DNA of 64,000 bases, taken from Flavobacterium sp. CFS9. GTDB taxonomy: Bacteria > Bacteroidota > Bacteroidia > Flavobacteriales > Flavobacteriaceae. Of this stretch, positions 19,019-28,461 are shown in pieces. Within the stretch, counting starts at the first letter, position 1. Each line of letters starts with the position of its first letter. The translations under genes and the position numbers were made by a program. The notes under the pieces were generated by a model. It worked only from the letters and a program-made list of their open reading frames with translations. It did no database searches and was not told the origin of the DNA. The DNA is taken from positions 3,658,001-3,722,000 of the forward strand of contig NZ_AP031573.1 in the NCBI RefSeq assembly GCF_041154745.1, written 5' to 3'.

Positions 19019-19828
19019 ATGGGATTGTTTAAACGAAATCCTTTCGGACATATATTATTCATCAAGAAATGGTTGATCCGTGTTTTAGGAGCCATGACCC
19101 ACCGAAGATATAGAGGTTTTAATGAATTACAGATTGAAGGATCGGAAATTATTAAAACGTTGCCGGATAGAAACGTTTTGTTTATATCGAATCACCAAAC
19201 CTATTTTGCTGATGTAGTTGCCATGTTCCATGTGTTTAACGCAAGTTTAAGCGGACGTCAGGATACTATTAAGAATATTGGGTATTTGTGGCAGCCGAAG
19301 ATGAATATTTATTATGTTGCTGCCAAAGAAACCATGCAGGCCGGATTATTGCCAAGAATTTTGGCTTACGTTGGAGCGATCACAGTAGAAAGAACCTGGC
19401 GTGCAAAAGGTGTTGATGTTACCGAAAAACGCGATGTTAATCCAAATGATACCGAAAATATCAGAATTGCACTTGAAGACGGCTGGGTAATTACATTTCC
19501 GCAAGGCACTACGAAGTCATTTAAACCTGTTCGTAAAGGAACAGCTCATATCATAAAACAGCACAAACCTGTTGTAATTCCAATTGTCATAGACGGTTTC
19601 CGTCGTTCTTTTGATAAAAAAGGACTACGAATGAAAAAGAAAGGAATTTTACAGTCTTTCATCATCAAAGAACCTCTTGAGATTGATTATGAAAACGATA
19701 CCATCGAACAAATTGTTGAAAAAGTAGAATATGCAATCGAACAGCACCCTTCATTTTTAAAAGTTATTCCGGCAGAAGAAATCAAAGTACAGGAAGAGCT
19801 TAATAAAATGAGAAGATGGGATTATTAA
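19019..19828 (+). CDS. PlsC-like lysophospholipid acyltransferase family protein
   Basis: A 269-aa membrane-associated acyltransferase of the PlsC/LPLAT superfamily, which moves acyl groups to lysophosphatidic acid or related acceptors. The first motif reads NHQTYFAD, so the His59 to Asp65 spacing is HX5D rather than the usual HX4D. The third motif reads FPQGTTKSF (160-168), with Gln162 where FPEGTR normally has Glu. The final VIPIVIDGF motif is present. The changed motifs suggest an acceptor other than lysophosphatidic acid, possibly an aminolipid. Start chosen at 19019 because the promoter overlaps the upstream TTG. It is convergent with the membrane protein at 19898. Confidence 0.78.
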   Translation: MGLFKRNPFGHILFIKKWLIRVLGAMTHRRYRGFNELQIEGSEIIKTLPDRNVLFISNHQTYFADVVAMFHVFNASLSGRQDTIKNIGYLWQPKMNIYYVAAKETMQAGLLPRILAYVGAITVERTWRAKGVDVTEKRDVNPNDTENIRIALEDGWVITFPQGTTKSFKPVRKGTAHIIKQHKPVVIPIVIDGFRRSFDKKGLRMKKKGILQSFIIKEPLEIDYENDTIEQIVEKVEYAIEQHPSFLKVIPAEEIKVQEELNKMRRWDY

Positions 19829-19897
19829 TGATTGCAGATTTTAGATTTTGATTTTAGATTGTAAAAAACTTAGGCCCTTAGATCCTTAGCACCTTCC

Positions 19898-20530
19898 TTA
19901 GAAATCAATTTTCTTCAACTCCTTATAATTTGCGTATAACCTGCGTAGCAGAGTTCCGTAAAGCAATCTGTAAATTCCCCAGAAGATTCCGAAAAGAACC
20001 AGTACAAGCAGTACCAATGCGCCGATTGAGAATAGCATTGCTTTTCCATTTAAGGCTAATTTTTCTCTAATAATTGCCATATCCGGATTGTAAACATATC
20101 CGATGAAAAAGCTGAGGATAGATGATACGACAAGCATGCCCAAATTGTACCAAACATAATACTGAACTGTTTTTCGGGTTTTTAAGATGCTGCTCATTAA
20201 GAGTTTGGTAGAAACCGTGGTCGTGATGGTTTTGTAGTTTTTATAGAAAAAGTAGATAAAAACAAAAATCACGATATAGTTGAAATATAATAAAATATCC
20301 ATTACCAGAATGATCTCAGGATGATTCATTTTCTTTAGATCAGCATCTACATTTGAAAAGTAGTTTGAGATCGTCCAAAATAGTACTTCCAAAATGCTGA
20401 TGATTAAAATCCACTTCACGATTGAAGACGATTTTTTGTGAATCATTTTGTAGATTTCCTTCTCCGATATTTGTTCAAAAGAATCCGAGTTCTTTTGCCA
20501 GTCCTTTTTTAATAAATCCAGTTCTTTCAT
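19898..20530 (-). CDS. Membrane protein paired with an ECF sigma factor
   Basis: A 210-aa protein with an N-terminal soluble part of about 35 residues (LLKKDWQKNSDSFEQISEKE) and four hydrophobic segments (about 38-56, 76-96, 120-145 and 165-192). It starts 8 bp after the stop of the ECF sigma factor gene, so the two are translated from one message. Position and shape (cytoplasmic N-terminal helix plus membrane helices) fit an anti-sigma factor, but no zinc-binding HxxxCxxC motif is present. That role is inferred. I recognise no named family. Confidence 0.65.
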   Translation of the reverse strand: MKELDLLKKDWQKNSDSFEQISEKEIYKMIHKKSSSIVKWILIISILEVLFWTISNYFSNVDADLKKMNHPEIILVMDILLYFNYIVIFVFIYFFYKNYKTITTTVSTKLLMSSILKTRKTVQYYVWYNLGMLVVSSILSFFIGYVYNPDMAIIREKLALNGKAMLFSIGALVLLVLVLFGIFWGIYRLLYGTLLRRLYANYKELKKIDF

Positions 20531-20538
20531 AATAATTT

Positions 20539-21033
20539 TTAAGGATTTAGTATTTTTTTAAGTTTCCCTTTAATTCTGTTCATTTTCACACGAGCATTCA
20601 CTTCGCTGATTCCTAAGGTTTCTGCTATTTCTTGATAATCTTTGTCTTCTAAATACATAAAAACTAATGCTTTTTCGATGTCATTAAGCTGATAAACTGC
20701 TTTGTACATCAGTTTAATCTGTTCTTCTTCTTCATAATTGTAATCAACATCTTTTATAAAATGCTGATGACTTTCATATTCTACGGTTGATACGGTTCGT
20801 TTAGTTTTTCGGTATAAGGTAATAGCGGTGTTTAAGGCAACTCGATACGTCCAAGTCGAAAATTTACTGTCGCCTCTAAATTTTGGATACGCTTTCCAGA
20901 GCTGAATGGTGATTTCCTGAAACAAATCTTTGTGAGCATCTTCGCCGGCAGTATATAATCTACATATTTTATGGATTATATTCTGATTTGCCTGCAATTG
21001 CGTAACAAATGACTGTTCTAGATTTTCGCTCAT
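20539..21033 (-). CDS. ECF-type RNA polymerase sigma factor
   Basis: A 164-aa sigma-70 family protein of the extracytoplasmic-function group. Region 2 is seen in DAHKDLFQEITIQLWKAYPKF and STWTYRVALNTAITLYRK (about residues 32-80). Region 4 is in LNDIEKALVFMYLEDKDYQEIAETLGISEVNARVKMNRIKGKLKK (about 116-160), a helix-turn-helix that reads the -35 element. It would direct a small regulon, possibly its own operon. The partner gene 8 bp downstream encodes a membrane protein that may hold it inactive. Confidence 0.9.
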   Translation of the reverse strand: MSENLEQSFVTQLQANQNIIHKICRLYTAGEDAHKDLFQEITIQLWKAYPKFRGDSKFSTWTYRVALNTAITLYRKTKRTVSTVEYESHQHFIKDVDYNYEEEEQIKLMYKAVYQLNDIEKALVFMYLEDKDYQEIAETLGISEVNARVKMNRIKGKLKKILNP

Positions 21034-21172
21034 AAATGTATTAGTAGTATTGAAATCTATTTTGTTACAAGGTACTGTTTATTTTTTTGTTACGGCAGAT
21101 TAAAAATGATTATAGGAATTTTCTAATCCTTTTAATCAGTGGCTAAAACTTCGGTATGATTTGAATTGAGCT

Positions 21173-22234
21173 TTATAATGCTTTGGTTTTGTAATAATTC
21201 ACCATCAAATCTACAAATTTGCTATAACTCTCCAAACCGTCTTTCTGATGATTTATTTTTAAAAAATTATCATAGAAAACATGAAAACCTTTATCAATGA
21301 AAGTATCATATTGTTTCCAGAAATCCTGACTTTCCTGGTAGTTTTTTAGAATTCCCGGATGAATTTGTTTTTTTAACTGTTTAAAAATAGTTTTATTTTT
21401 AACCTGCCAGATTCCTAAACAATATCGTAGAGCAAAGCTGTAACCTGAATATTTATAATACAAATTATCATTTTTAACCGAAGCCAGAACCCCGATAAAA
21501 TTGCACTCACTTTCGCTGGCAAATCCCATTTGATGTGCCATTTCATGACAGGTCGTGACGGGAAAATTATACATAGGCAATAAATCATTAACCTGAGCTT
21601 CATTGGTAAACGGATTCAGGTAGCCTCCAAAACCCATATAAGTCAATGGCAGACTAAAGAGCGATTTCTTAACGCTGGGAATCTCGTAGCTGAAATAGGG
21701 ATATTCTTTGGCAAGATTTTCATATCCGTTTAAGTTCATTCTGAAAGCTTCATTTTGAGTGTATGGAAAGACAATTTTAGCACTGTCATTTTGGGTTATT
21801 TGAAGCTGAATCTCGTTCGTTTTTAGGATTAATTTCTTTGTGAAAACTAGTAAGTCGGCATCGCTATATTCTTTTGTGATTTCCATTTTTTCAAATAGAG
21901 GTTCACGATAATAGTTGAAGGCCCAAAGGAGATGGAAAAAAAAGTAAAAGATTGAAATTTTACCCAGCATCGTTAAAACATGATCCTTCCAATCCATTTT
22001 CCATGTTTTTCTAATTTTCCAAAACCAGCTTATCGCGGATAAAATCAAAACGGCATAAATACAATCGCCTACAGAGAATGAAACTTTACCTAAAAGTGTT
22101 CTGGAAAAATGTGAAATTCTAATGTATAAGTTGTTGCTGTAAAATCCTTCCACAAAATCAGGAAACAAGGAAAGGATTTTTAAGAGGATAATCTGAACAA
22201 CAAGAAATAGGGGCAAGATGTATTTCGATTTCAC
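21173..22234 (-). CDS. DUF3810 membrane protein with zinc-protease motif
   Basis: A 353-aa protein of the DUF3810 family. Three N-terminal membrane segments (about residues 6-24, 48-70 and 86-108) are followed by a soluble domain with TCHEMAHQMGFASESECN (around 230-247). HEMAH fits the HExxH zinc motif, and the Glu in SESE could be a third ligand as in gluzincins. Peptidase activity is plausible but unproven. The start codon is GTG at 22234. It is divergent from pepD. Confidence 0.78.
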   Translation of the reverse strand: MKSKYILPLFLVVQIILLKILSLFPDFVEGFYSNNLYIRISHFSRTLLGKVSFSVGDCIYAVLILSAISWFWKIRKTWKMDWKDHVLTMLGKISIFYFFFHLLWAFNYYREPLFEKMEITKEYSDADLLVFTKKLILKTNEIQLQITQNDSAKIVFPYTQNEAFRMNLNGYENLAKEYPYFSYEIPSVKKSLFSLPLTYMGFGGYLNPFTNEAQVNDLLPMYNFPVTTCHEMAHQMGFASESECNFIGVLASVKNDNLYYKYSGYSFALRYCLGIWQVKNKTIFKQLKKQIHPGILKNYQESQDFWKQYDTFIDKGFHVFYDNFLKINHQKDGLESYSKFVDLMVNYYKTKAL

Positions 22235-22340
22235 AATTTTAGTTTTGAATTACGTAAATATAAATACAATATTAGAACTGTAAAAGAGGCGTTTTGCGGA
22301 ATTTGTTTTTTAGCCATCAGATTAATGCTAATTCGTGAAA

Positions 22341-22377
22341 TTTGTGACGAAAAAAGCATTTAAACTTTGTAACTTTG
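22341..22377 (+). promoter_or_regulatory. pepD promoter, TTTG-N25-TAACTTTG
   Basis: An exact -7 element TAACTTTG at 22370-22377 with TTTG at 22341-22344. The 25-base spacer is slightly longer than ideal. The transcript would start about 30 bases before the pepD ATG. Confidence 0.5.
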
Positions 22378-22412
22378 GGGCACTTAATTGTTAAACTACA
22401 AACAAAAATATA

Positions 22413-23873
22413 ATGAGTCAGGAAATTAGAAATCTGGAACCAAAGGCACTATGGAATAAGTTTGCCGATTTAAATGCCGTTCCACGTCCGTCAAAAAAAG
22501 AAGAGCGTGTAATTGAATTTATGAAAGACTTTGGAAACAGCTTAGGTTTAGAAACTTTTGAAGACGAAATCCGAAATGTAATCATCAGAAAACCGGCAAC
22601 TCCGGGAATGGAAAATCGCAAGGCAATTGTAATGCAGGGGCATTTGGATATGGTGCACCAAAAAAATGCAGATACTGTTTTTGATTTCGATACGCAGGGA
22701 ATTGACATGTATGTGGATGGTGACTGGGTTCGTGCGCGTGGTACGACACTTGGTGCAGATAATGGATTGGGAGTAGCGACAATTATGGCAATTTTGGAAA
22801 GCAAAGATATTCCGCATCCGGCAATTGAAGCTTTGTTCACGATTGATGAGGAAACCGGAATGACCGGGGCCTTAAACCTAAAAGGAGGTATTTTACAAGG
22901 GCAGATTCTTTTGAACTTAGATACCGAAGAAGATGATGAAATTGATATTGGTTGTGCAGGAGGGGTTGATGTAACCGCAACAAGAACTTATAATGAAGAA
23001 GAAGTTCCAGAAGGATCAGTTGGACATATCATTACTGTAAAAGGACTTAATGGAGGTCACTCAGGTATGGATATTAATAAAGGATTAGGGAATGCTAATA
23101 AGATTATGAACCGCTTGTTGTTTGATGCTTTTGAAAATTTCGGATTACAGGTGGCGGAGATTAATGGAGGAAGTTTAAGAAATGCGATTCCGAGAGAAAG
23201 TGTAGCCAAAGTAATTATTTCTGAAATGTTTGACGAGGCGTATATTTTTGATATGCAGGAAATCATCAATGATATCAAGGCGGAGTACAAAACGACAGAA
23301 CCTAACTTATCTATTGAAATCGTAAAATGCGATTTACCGGAGAAAGTAATGGATTTAGGTGTTCAGGAAGGTATTATTCGTGCTCTTTATGCGGCTCATA
23401 ACGGAGTGTACAGAATGAGTGCCGATATGGCTGATTTGGTAGAAACATCAAATAATATTGCGAGAGTAATTGTAAAAGATGGCGAAATATCAATCGGGTG
23501 TTTGACACGTTCTTCTGTCGAAACTTCAAAATTTGATTTGGCTAATGCTTTGCGTTCTGCTTTCGAATTGGTAGGCTGCGAAGTGGAGTTTTCTGGTTCT
23601 TACCCAGGTTGGACGCCAAACGTAAATTCTGAAATCTTAGATACTTTGGTTGGAATTTATGAGAAACAAAATAACGAGAAACCAAAAGTGGTAGCTTGTC
23701 ATGCAGGTTTAGAGTGTGGAATTTTAGGAACAAACTACCCGGATATGGATATGATTTCTTTCGGTCCGACTATTCACGGGGCGCATTCTCCTGATGAGAG
23801 AGCGAGTATTTCATCTGCACAAAAATACTGGAAATTTGTATTGGAAATCCTTTCGAATATACCGGTTAAGTAA
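22413..23873 (+). CDS. pepD: Aminoacyl-histidine dipeptidase (M20 family)
   Basis: A 486-aa cytosolic metallopeptidase of the PepD type (M20C), which splits dipeptides such as Xaa-His. The di-zinc site is visible: MQGHLDMVHQ (around residue 73), GADNGLGVA (around 114), DEETGMTGAL (around 146) and a late CHAGLECGIL. Length and motif order match the family. The ATG at 22413 is at the expected distance from the promoter. It is convergent with DUF389, with a tandem repeat between. Confidence 0.94.
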   Translation: MSQEIRNLEPKALWNKFADLNAVPRPSKKEERVIEFMKDFGNSLGLETFEDEIRNVIIRKPATPGMENRKAIVMQGHLDMVHQKNADTVFDFDTQGIDMYVDGDWVRARGTTLGADNGLGVATIMAILESKDIPHPAIEALFTIDEETGMTGALNLKGGILQGQILLNLDTEEDDEIDIGCAGGVDVTATRTYNEEEVPEGSVGHIITVKGLNGGHSGMDINKGLGNANKIMNRLLFDAFENFGLQVAEINGGSLRNAIPRESVAKVIISEMFDEAYIFDMQEIINDIKAEYKTTEPNLSIEIVKCDLPEKVMDLGVQEGIIRALYAAHNGVYRMSADMADLVETSNNIARVIVKDGEISIGCLTRSSVETSKFDLANALRSAFELVGCEVEFSGSYPGWTPNVNSEILDTLVGIYEKQNNEKPKVVACHAGLECGILGTNYPDMDMISFGPTIHGAHSPDERASISSAQKYWKFVLEILSNIPVK

Positions 23874-23888
23874 TAAGTTATAGTTTTT

Positions 23889-24007
23889 CAGTCTCAGTCT
23901 CAGTTTTCAGCGCCTTAAAAGCTGTTAATTGAGACTGTAAACTGAGACTGTAAACTGAGACTGTAAACTGAGACTGTAAACTGAGATTGAACACCGCGAC
24001 TGAAAAC
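23889..24007. repeat. 13-bp tandem repeat and CAGTCTCAG repeats
   Basis: Bases 23931-23982 are four head-to-tail copies of GAGACTGTAAACT, followed by a decayed fifth copy. Upstream, 23889-23910 holds CAGTCTCAGTCTCAGTTTTCAG, which is complementary in kind to the copies, so the block can fold into a long imperfect stem. Similar CTGAGACTGAAAACTGA words occur at 5600-5660 and a short piece at 34768-34785. It lies between the ends of convergent genes. Confidence 0.75.
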
Positions 24008-25314
24008 TAATTTTGCTGATATACTTCAATAGAATCCTTGGCGAGTCTTTCTTTTAGCCATCGTTTCATTTTCTGTTTGGTTTCCGGATCCACTTTTTTC
24101 TTACTCTGAAAAAGAACGACAGGAATTATTTTCGATTTATTGGGTTCTTCTTCAATGTTATAATTTCCAATTTTTAAAGCTGTTACAGCAGGAAAAAGTA
24201 TTTTAGCTTCGTTATTGATCTGGGCGGTGTTGAATTGATATTGCTCTAATTGACTTCGGAGATTGTTGATTAAGATGTCTTTTTGATCGACTACACTTTG
24301 ATTGCTGTTGATTTGATTCATAATATCTTTTCTTAAATTAACAGTGTCCTGTCTGATAATTAGTTGTGTATTGGGTAAATCGTAACCGCTTAGTTTTTTG
24401 TTAAGGTTGATAATTTCATTATCATCAAATTTTTTTGCTAAAAAAGCCAATTCAATTCTTCTGGGGTTAGTATTGTATTTGATTTTTTTATAAATAATAG
24501 GATAGTCTTTATCGAGGAATTCCTTTTGTATAAAAATTTCGGTTCTGGAAGTGTAGCTTTTTTGAATATACAATTGATAGGCAAAATAGATGCTAGGTAC
24601 AATTAATAGTGAAATGAGCAGTGAAATACCATATTTCACTCTCTTTTGTTGTTGTAGATCCAGTTGTTTTGTAACGGGATAATTTAAGAATTTTACGATC
24701 ACAAAAGTGGCAATGCAAATGAATACGCAGTTGATGGTGTACAGGTAAAGTGCACCAAAAAAGTACGCATAATTTCCGAGTGCCAGTCCATAGCCTGCAG
24801 TACAAAGCGGTGGCATAAGAGCAGTTGCAATCGCTACACCCGGAATTGGATTTCCTTTTTCGACTCTGGTCACCGCAATTACGCCTACTAAACCACCAAA
24901 AAAGGCAATAAGAATGTCGTAAATATTAGGAGAAGTTCTGGCCAGTAACTCAGATTGCGCTTCTTTGAACGGACTTATGTAGAAATAAATAGCCGAAGTT
25001 GTTAAACTTACGACTGTTGCGATCAGCAGATTTTTCATCGACTTTTTCAGAAGCTCAAAATCGTACATTCCCAAACCAAAACCGGCACCAACAATAGGTC
25101 CCATTAAAGGTGAAATAAGCATGGCGCCAATGATAACCGCTGTAGAGTTGACATTTAAGCCAACAGAAGCGATAATAATGGCACAGGCAAGAATCCAGAT
25201 GTTTGATCCTCTAAAAGAAACCGCGCTGGTTATGTTTTCGATTACCGATTTTTTATTTTCCTCTCCTTTGTGAAGATCGATAAAATTTAAAATTTTCTGG
25301 GTAATATCTGTCAT
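24007..25314 (-). CDS. DUF389 membrane protein
   Basis: A 435-aa protein with a DUF389 membrane core: six or so hydrophobic helices between residues about 35 and 240, including NSTAVIIGAMLISPLMGPIVGAGFG and ATALMPPLCTAGYGLA, which are hallmark stretches of the family. The C-terminal 190 residues are soluble and mixed, with a coiled-coil-prone part (VVDQKDILINNLRSQLEQYQ). The function of DUF389 is not established; a transport role is often assumed. The gene is single and convergent with pepD. Confidence 0.85.
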   Translation of the reverse strand: MTDITQKILNFIDLHKGEENKKSVIENITSAVSFRGSNIWILACAIIIASVGLNVNSTAVIIGAMLISPLMGPIVGAGFGLGMYDFELLKKSMKNLLIATVVSLTTSAIYFYISPFKEAQSELLARTSPNIYDILIAFFGGLVGVIAVTRVEKGNPIPGVAIATALMPPLCTAGYGLALGNYAYFFGALYLYTINCVFICIATFVIVKFLNYPVTKQLDLQQQKRVKYGISLLISLLIVPSIYFAYQLYIQKSYTSRTEIFIQKEFLDKDYPIIYKKIKYNTNPRRIELAFLAKKFDDNEIINLNKKLSGYDLPNTQLIIRQDTVNLRKDIMNQINSNQSVVDQKDILINNLRSQLEQYQFNTAQINNEAKILFPAVTALKIGNYNIEEEPNKSKIIPVVLFQSKKKVDPETKQKMKRWLKERLAKDSIEVYQQN

Positions 25315-25451
25315 GGTATTTACGGTGTTATTTTATGTAAACTGGATTCTCAATAGCAGTAGAATGTCTAATTTACTCAAAAAAATAATGAAAACCTTTA
25401 TTTGTTTGAAGAAACTACAGTAGATAAAGTTATTTGACTCGATTACAGAAC

Positions 25452-25485
25452 AAAAAAATCCCCAATTTTAAAATTGAGGATTTTG
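25452..25485 (-). terminator. Intrinsic terminator after the CarboxypepD_reg-like gene
   Basis: Read on the minus strand, a stem AATCCTCAATTTT/AAAATTGGGGATT is followed by a T-run. It lies 26 bases past the stop codon of the 25511-26284 gene. Confidence 0.75.
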
Positions 25486-25510
25486 TATATTTTAAGCTAA
25501 GAGTAATTTT

Positions 25511-26284
25511 CTAATTCCTTTTCAATACTTTATATTGTTCGTAACATCCGCTAATGGCATCCATAATCTGCAAATCATTTGCTGTTTGTATAAAAGAATC
25601 TGAATAGTTACAACGTTGCAGTATATCTGGAATTTCATCTTTGCTGATGCCTAAAAGTACAGAGACAGTTTCACGGTCAAATTTTGATTCTAATAAATTA
25701 CGAACGGTATCGTCCTTTCGCATTTCCTTCAGCTTCTTGAGTTCCCTCGCATTTTTACCAAAGAAATTGTAGAGCATATCGGCGGGGTTGAAAATAGAGC
25801 CCAATACTTTTCCGAAGGCATTTGGAGAGTATTCACCGGCTTCATAACCTTGTGTAAGACCGGAAATGCTATAACGGTAATTTTCTTTAGTTGGGATTAA
25901 TTTTGAATCGACTTCAAGGTAACCGGTTAAGTTAAAAGGAGCAATAATTACTTCTTCCAGCGCTATTGCTTTTTCGGTAAGCTGAATTCGGGTTACTTTG
26001 TTTTTGATCCAGTCATTGGTTACTCTGACTCTTAAAGATTGAAAACCTAAAATCGAGAAGTGAATGGTATCATTAAGCTGAACATCAATTTCAAAATATC
26101 CTTTAGCATCAGATTTTGCACCACGTACTTTGTTTGTGTTGATGATGTTTACATTAGAAAGAGGCTGTTTGCTATTGTCGTTGATGATGTAGCCTGAAAC
26201 TCTTTGCGGAACGGTAGATTCAGTGTCTTGTGCAAAACCGACGGCTGATAATAGTGTAAAAAAGAAAATTGCGAAATATTTCAT
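25511..26284 (-). CDS. Exported carboxypeptidase-regulatory-like domain protein
   Basis: A 257-aa protein with a signal peptide (FAIFFFTLLSAVGFAQ) and, at residues about 28-115, a CarboxypepD_reg-like beta-sandwich: RVSGYIINDNSKQPLSNVNI, ...GYFEIDVQLNDTIHFSILGFQS. This domain is common at the N-terminus of TonB-dependent receptors, but no plug or barrel follows. The remaining 140 residues are helical and unassigned. It is probably periplasmic or envelope-bound. The gene stands alone with its own terminator. Confidence 0.75.
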   Translation of the reverse strand: MKYFAIFFFTLLSAVGFAQDTESTVPQRVSGYIINDNSKQPLSNVNIINTNKVRGAKSDAKGYFEIDVQLNDTIHFSILGFQSLRVRVTNDWIKNKVTRIQLTEKAIALEEVIIAPFNLTGYLEVDSKLIPTKENYRYSISGLTQGYEAGEYSPNAFGKVLGSIFNPADMLYNFFGKNARELKKLKEMRKDDTVRNLLESKFDRETVSVLLGISKDEIPDILQRCNYSDSFIQTANDLQIMDAISGCYEQYKVLKRN

Positions 26285-26472
26285 ATCCTGATTTAAAGCT
26301 CTAAAAGTAGTAAATCACGATTAAATATTTTGTAGTCTTCGAATATAATTATAAGAAAATTAACAAAGGCTACAGTGTGGCTTTTGGTATTTAAATAAAA
26401 AGTAATAAAGAAGGTTAGATTGTATTGTTGAGGATTGTAAAACTCATTTACAGAGCGTAAGATTTTAATTTT

Positions 26473-26516
26473 AAAAAAAAATCCCAAATTCCAGTTATGT
26501 CCGGAATTTGGGATTT
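26473..26516 (-). terminator. Intrinsic terminator after the DEAD-box helicase gene
   Basis: On the minus strand a 13-bp stem ATCCCAAATTCCG.../...GGAATTTGGGAT with an 8-base loop is followed by a run of nine T. It begins 22 bases past the helicase stop codon. Confidence 0.85.
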
Positions 26517-26538
26517 TGTATTTTAAGATATTAAAGTA

Positions 26539-28440
26539 TTAATCTCTTCTTGGTCTTCTTGGTCTTGAAGAATCACCAAAGCTTTCAGAACGTCTTGGAG
26601 CTCTGTCTGAACTTCCTTCGGTTCTTGGAGCTGAGCTTCTGAAACCACCTTCTCTTCTTGATGAAGAACTTCTTTCACTTCTGAAACCACCTTCTCTTGA
26701 AGAAGAGTTTCTGTCGCTTCTGAATCCGCCGCCGGAACCTTCACGTCTTGGAGCAAAGTTTCCTTCTCTTCTTGATCCGGAATTTCTTCCGCCACCACGA
26801 TTGTTATGGTCACGTCTTCCGCCACCATCGTTTTTAGAAATTTCAACATTAATACGACGTCCTTCTAATTGTACGTTGTTTAATATGTCCATTACTTTGT
26901 CAGTGTGCTCAGGATCTGTGTTGAAGAAAGAGAAACCTTCTTTTACATCTACTTTGAAAACGTCATCACGACCTAAGTCTAATGTTTCTTTTAGATAATC
27001 TTTAAGTGACATCCAATCGAAGTTGTCTCTTGAACCGATGTTTACAAAATAACGAACAGCTCCGTTGTTATTGAATTCTCTTGGTTCAGAATCGTTTCTT
27101 TCGCGTCTTTCTCCTGAGTGAGTTGAAATATCTCTGTTCTTTTTGTAGTAAGCGATGAAACGGTTAAATTCTACCGATACCATTTTCTTAATCAATTCTT
27201 CTTTAGATAAGCCTTCAAGAACATTGTTGATTGCCGGTAAGTAGTTGTCAATTTCGTGATCAACCTCAGTATCTTTAATTTTGTTTGCTAAGTGCAACAA
27301 TTGAATTTCGCAGATTTCGATTCCGGATGGAATTGGTTTTTCTTCGAATTTTTGTTTGATGATTCTTTCGATAGAAGAAATTTTACGCAACTCACTTTTT
27401 GTAACAATTACAATAGAAGTTCCTAATTTTCCTGCTCTACCGGTACGACCTGAACGGTGGTTGTACGTTTCGATTTCATCAGGTAATTGGTAGTTTACAA
27501 CGTGAGTTACGTTATCCACATCAATACCACGTGCAGCAACGTCAGTAGCAACAAGCATCTGAATTTGTCTTCCACGGAAAGATTTCATTACACCGTCACG
27601 TTGTGCCTGAGATAAATCTCCATGCAACGCAGCAGCGCTATATCCATCTTCAATTAATTTTTCCGCTATAGCCTGAGTATCTCTTTTAGTACGACAGAAA
27701 ACCACAGAGAAAATGTCCGGGTTTGCATCGGCTAAACGTTTTAAAGCTTCGTAACGGTCACGTGCATTTACTAAGTAGAATTCGTGAGAAACCGTTGCAG
27801 AACCTGAATTTTTAGTTCCAACTGTGATTTCTAATGGTTCGCTCATGAATTGTTTTGCAATTCTGGCAACCTCTTGCGGCATTGTTGCAGAGAACAACCA
27901 CGTACTTTTTTCATCTGGAGTATCTGATAAAATAGAGCAGATATCGTCATAAAATCCCATGTTTAACATTTCGTCAGCCTCATCAAGCACACAGTAATCT
28001 ATGTTTTTAATGTTAACCAATCCTCTGTTAATCATGTCTTGCATTCTTCCCGGAGTAGCCACAATAATTTGTGCTCCTCTTTTTATTTCTCTTGCTTGCT
28101 CTGTAATACTAGCCCCGCCGTAAACTGCTACAACATTAATACCTTTTTCGTATTTTGCGTAGTTTTTAAGTTCGTTGGTAATCTGTAAACAAAGTTCTCG
28201 TGTTGGCGATAAAACTAATGCCTGTGTATTTCTGTTGTCAGCATCAATTTTTTGAATTAGCGGAAAACCGAAAGCTGCCGTTTTCCCTGTCCCTGTCTGA
28301 GCCAACGCAACCATATCTGTGTCTTTTTCCAATAATAGGGGAATCGCCTTTTCCTGTACCTCTGACGGATTTTCAAATCCTAGATCTAAAATCGCCTTCA
28401 GTAACGATTCATTCAATCCTAATTGTTCAAATTTATTCAT
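26539..28440 (-). CDS. DEAD-box RNA helicase with DbpA-type domain and basic tail
   Basis: A 633-aa ATP-dependent RNA helicase of the DeaD/CsdA type. Seen in order are the Q motif (FEQLGLNESLLKAI), motif I AQTGTGKTAA, Ia PTRELCLQ, motif II DEAD, SAT, and motif VI HRSGRTGRAG. Near residue 475 comes a DbpA-like RNA-binding domain, and then a 95-residue tail rich in Arg, Gly and Ser with repeated REGGFRS units. Likely roles are ribosome assembly and mRNA unwinding, especially in the cold. Start chosen at ATG 28440: an earlier in-frame codon at 28464 overlaps the -7 box. Confidence 0.93.
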   Translation of the reverse strand: MNKFEQLGLNESLLKAILDLGFENPSEVQEKAIPLLLEKDTDMVALAQTGTGKTAAFGFPLIQKIDADNRNTQALVLSPTRELCLQITNELKNYAKYEKGINVVAVYGGASITEQAREIKRGAQIIVATPGRMQDMINRGLVNIKNIDYCVLDEADEMLNMGFYDDICSILSDTPDEKSTWLFSATMPQEVARIAKQFMSEPLEITVGTKNSGSATVSHEFYLVNARDRYEALKRLADANPDIFSVVFCRTKRDTQAIAEKLIEDGYSAAALHGDLSQAQRDGVMKSFRGRQIQMLVATDVAARGIDVDNVTHVVNYQLPDEIETYNHRSGRTGRAGKLGTSIVIVTKSELRKISSIERIIKQKFEEKPIPSGIEICEIQLLHLANKIKDTEVDHEIDNYLPAINNVLEGLSKEELIKKMVSVEFNRFIAYYKKNRDISTHSGERRERNDSEPREFNNNGAVRYFVNIGSRDNFDWMSLKDYLKETLDLGRDDVFKVDVKEGFSFFNTDPEHTDKVMDILNNVQLEGRRINVEISKNDGGGRRDHNNRGGGRNSGSRREGNFAPRREGSGGGFRSDRNSSSREGGFRSERSSSSRREGGFRSSAPRTEGSSDRAPRRSESFGDSSRPRRPRRD

Positions 28441-28461
28441 ATGTGTATTTAAAATAGGGTG

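Noticed and set aside
22418..22840. 140-aa frame on the minus strand
   Set aside because: Lies entirely inside pepD on the opposite strand; the pepD frame has full family motifs.
23931..23982. CRISPR-like array
   Set aside because: The four 13-bp units are directly adjacent with no spacers, and no cas genes are present.
26293..26487. Possible 64-aa gene downstream of the DEAD-box helicase
   Set aside because: Low-complexity AT-rich frame, overlaps part of the helicase terminator, no promoter and no recognisable content.
26523..26849. Open frame within the helicase tail
   Set aside because: It is a second frame of the repetitive Arg/Gly/Ser coding sequence, rich in Gln/Glu/Val by reading-frame shift.
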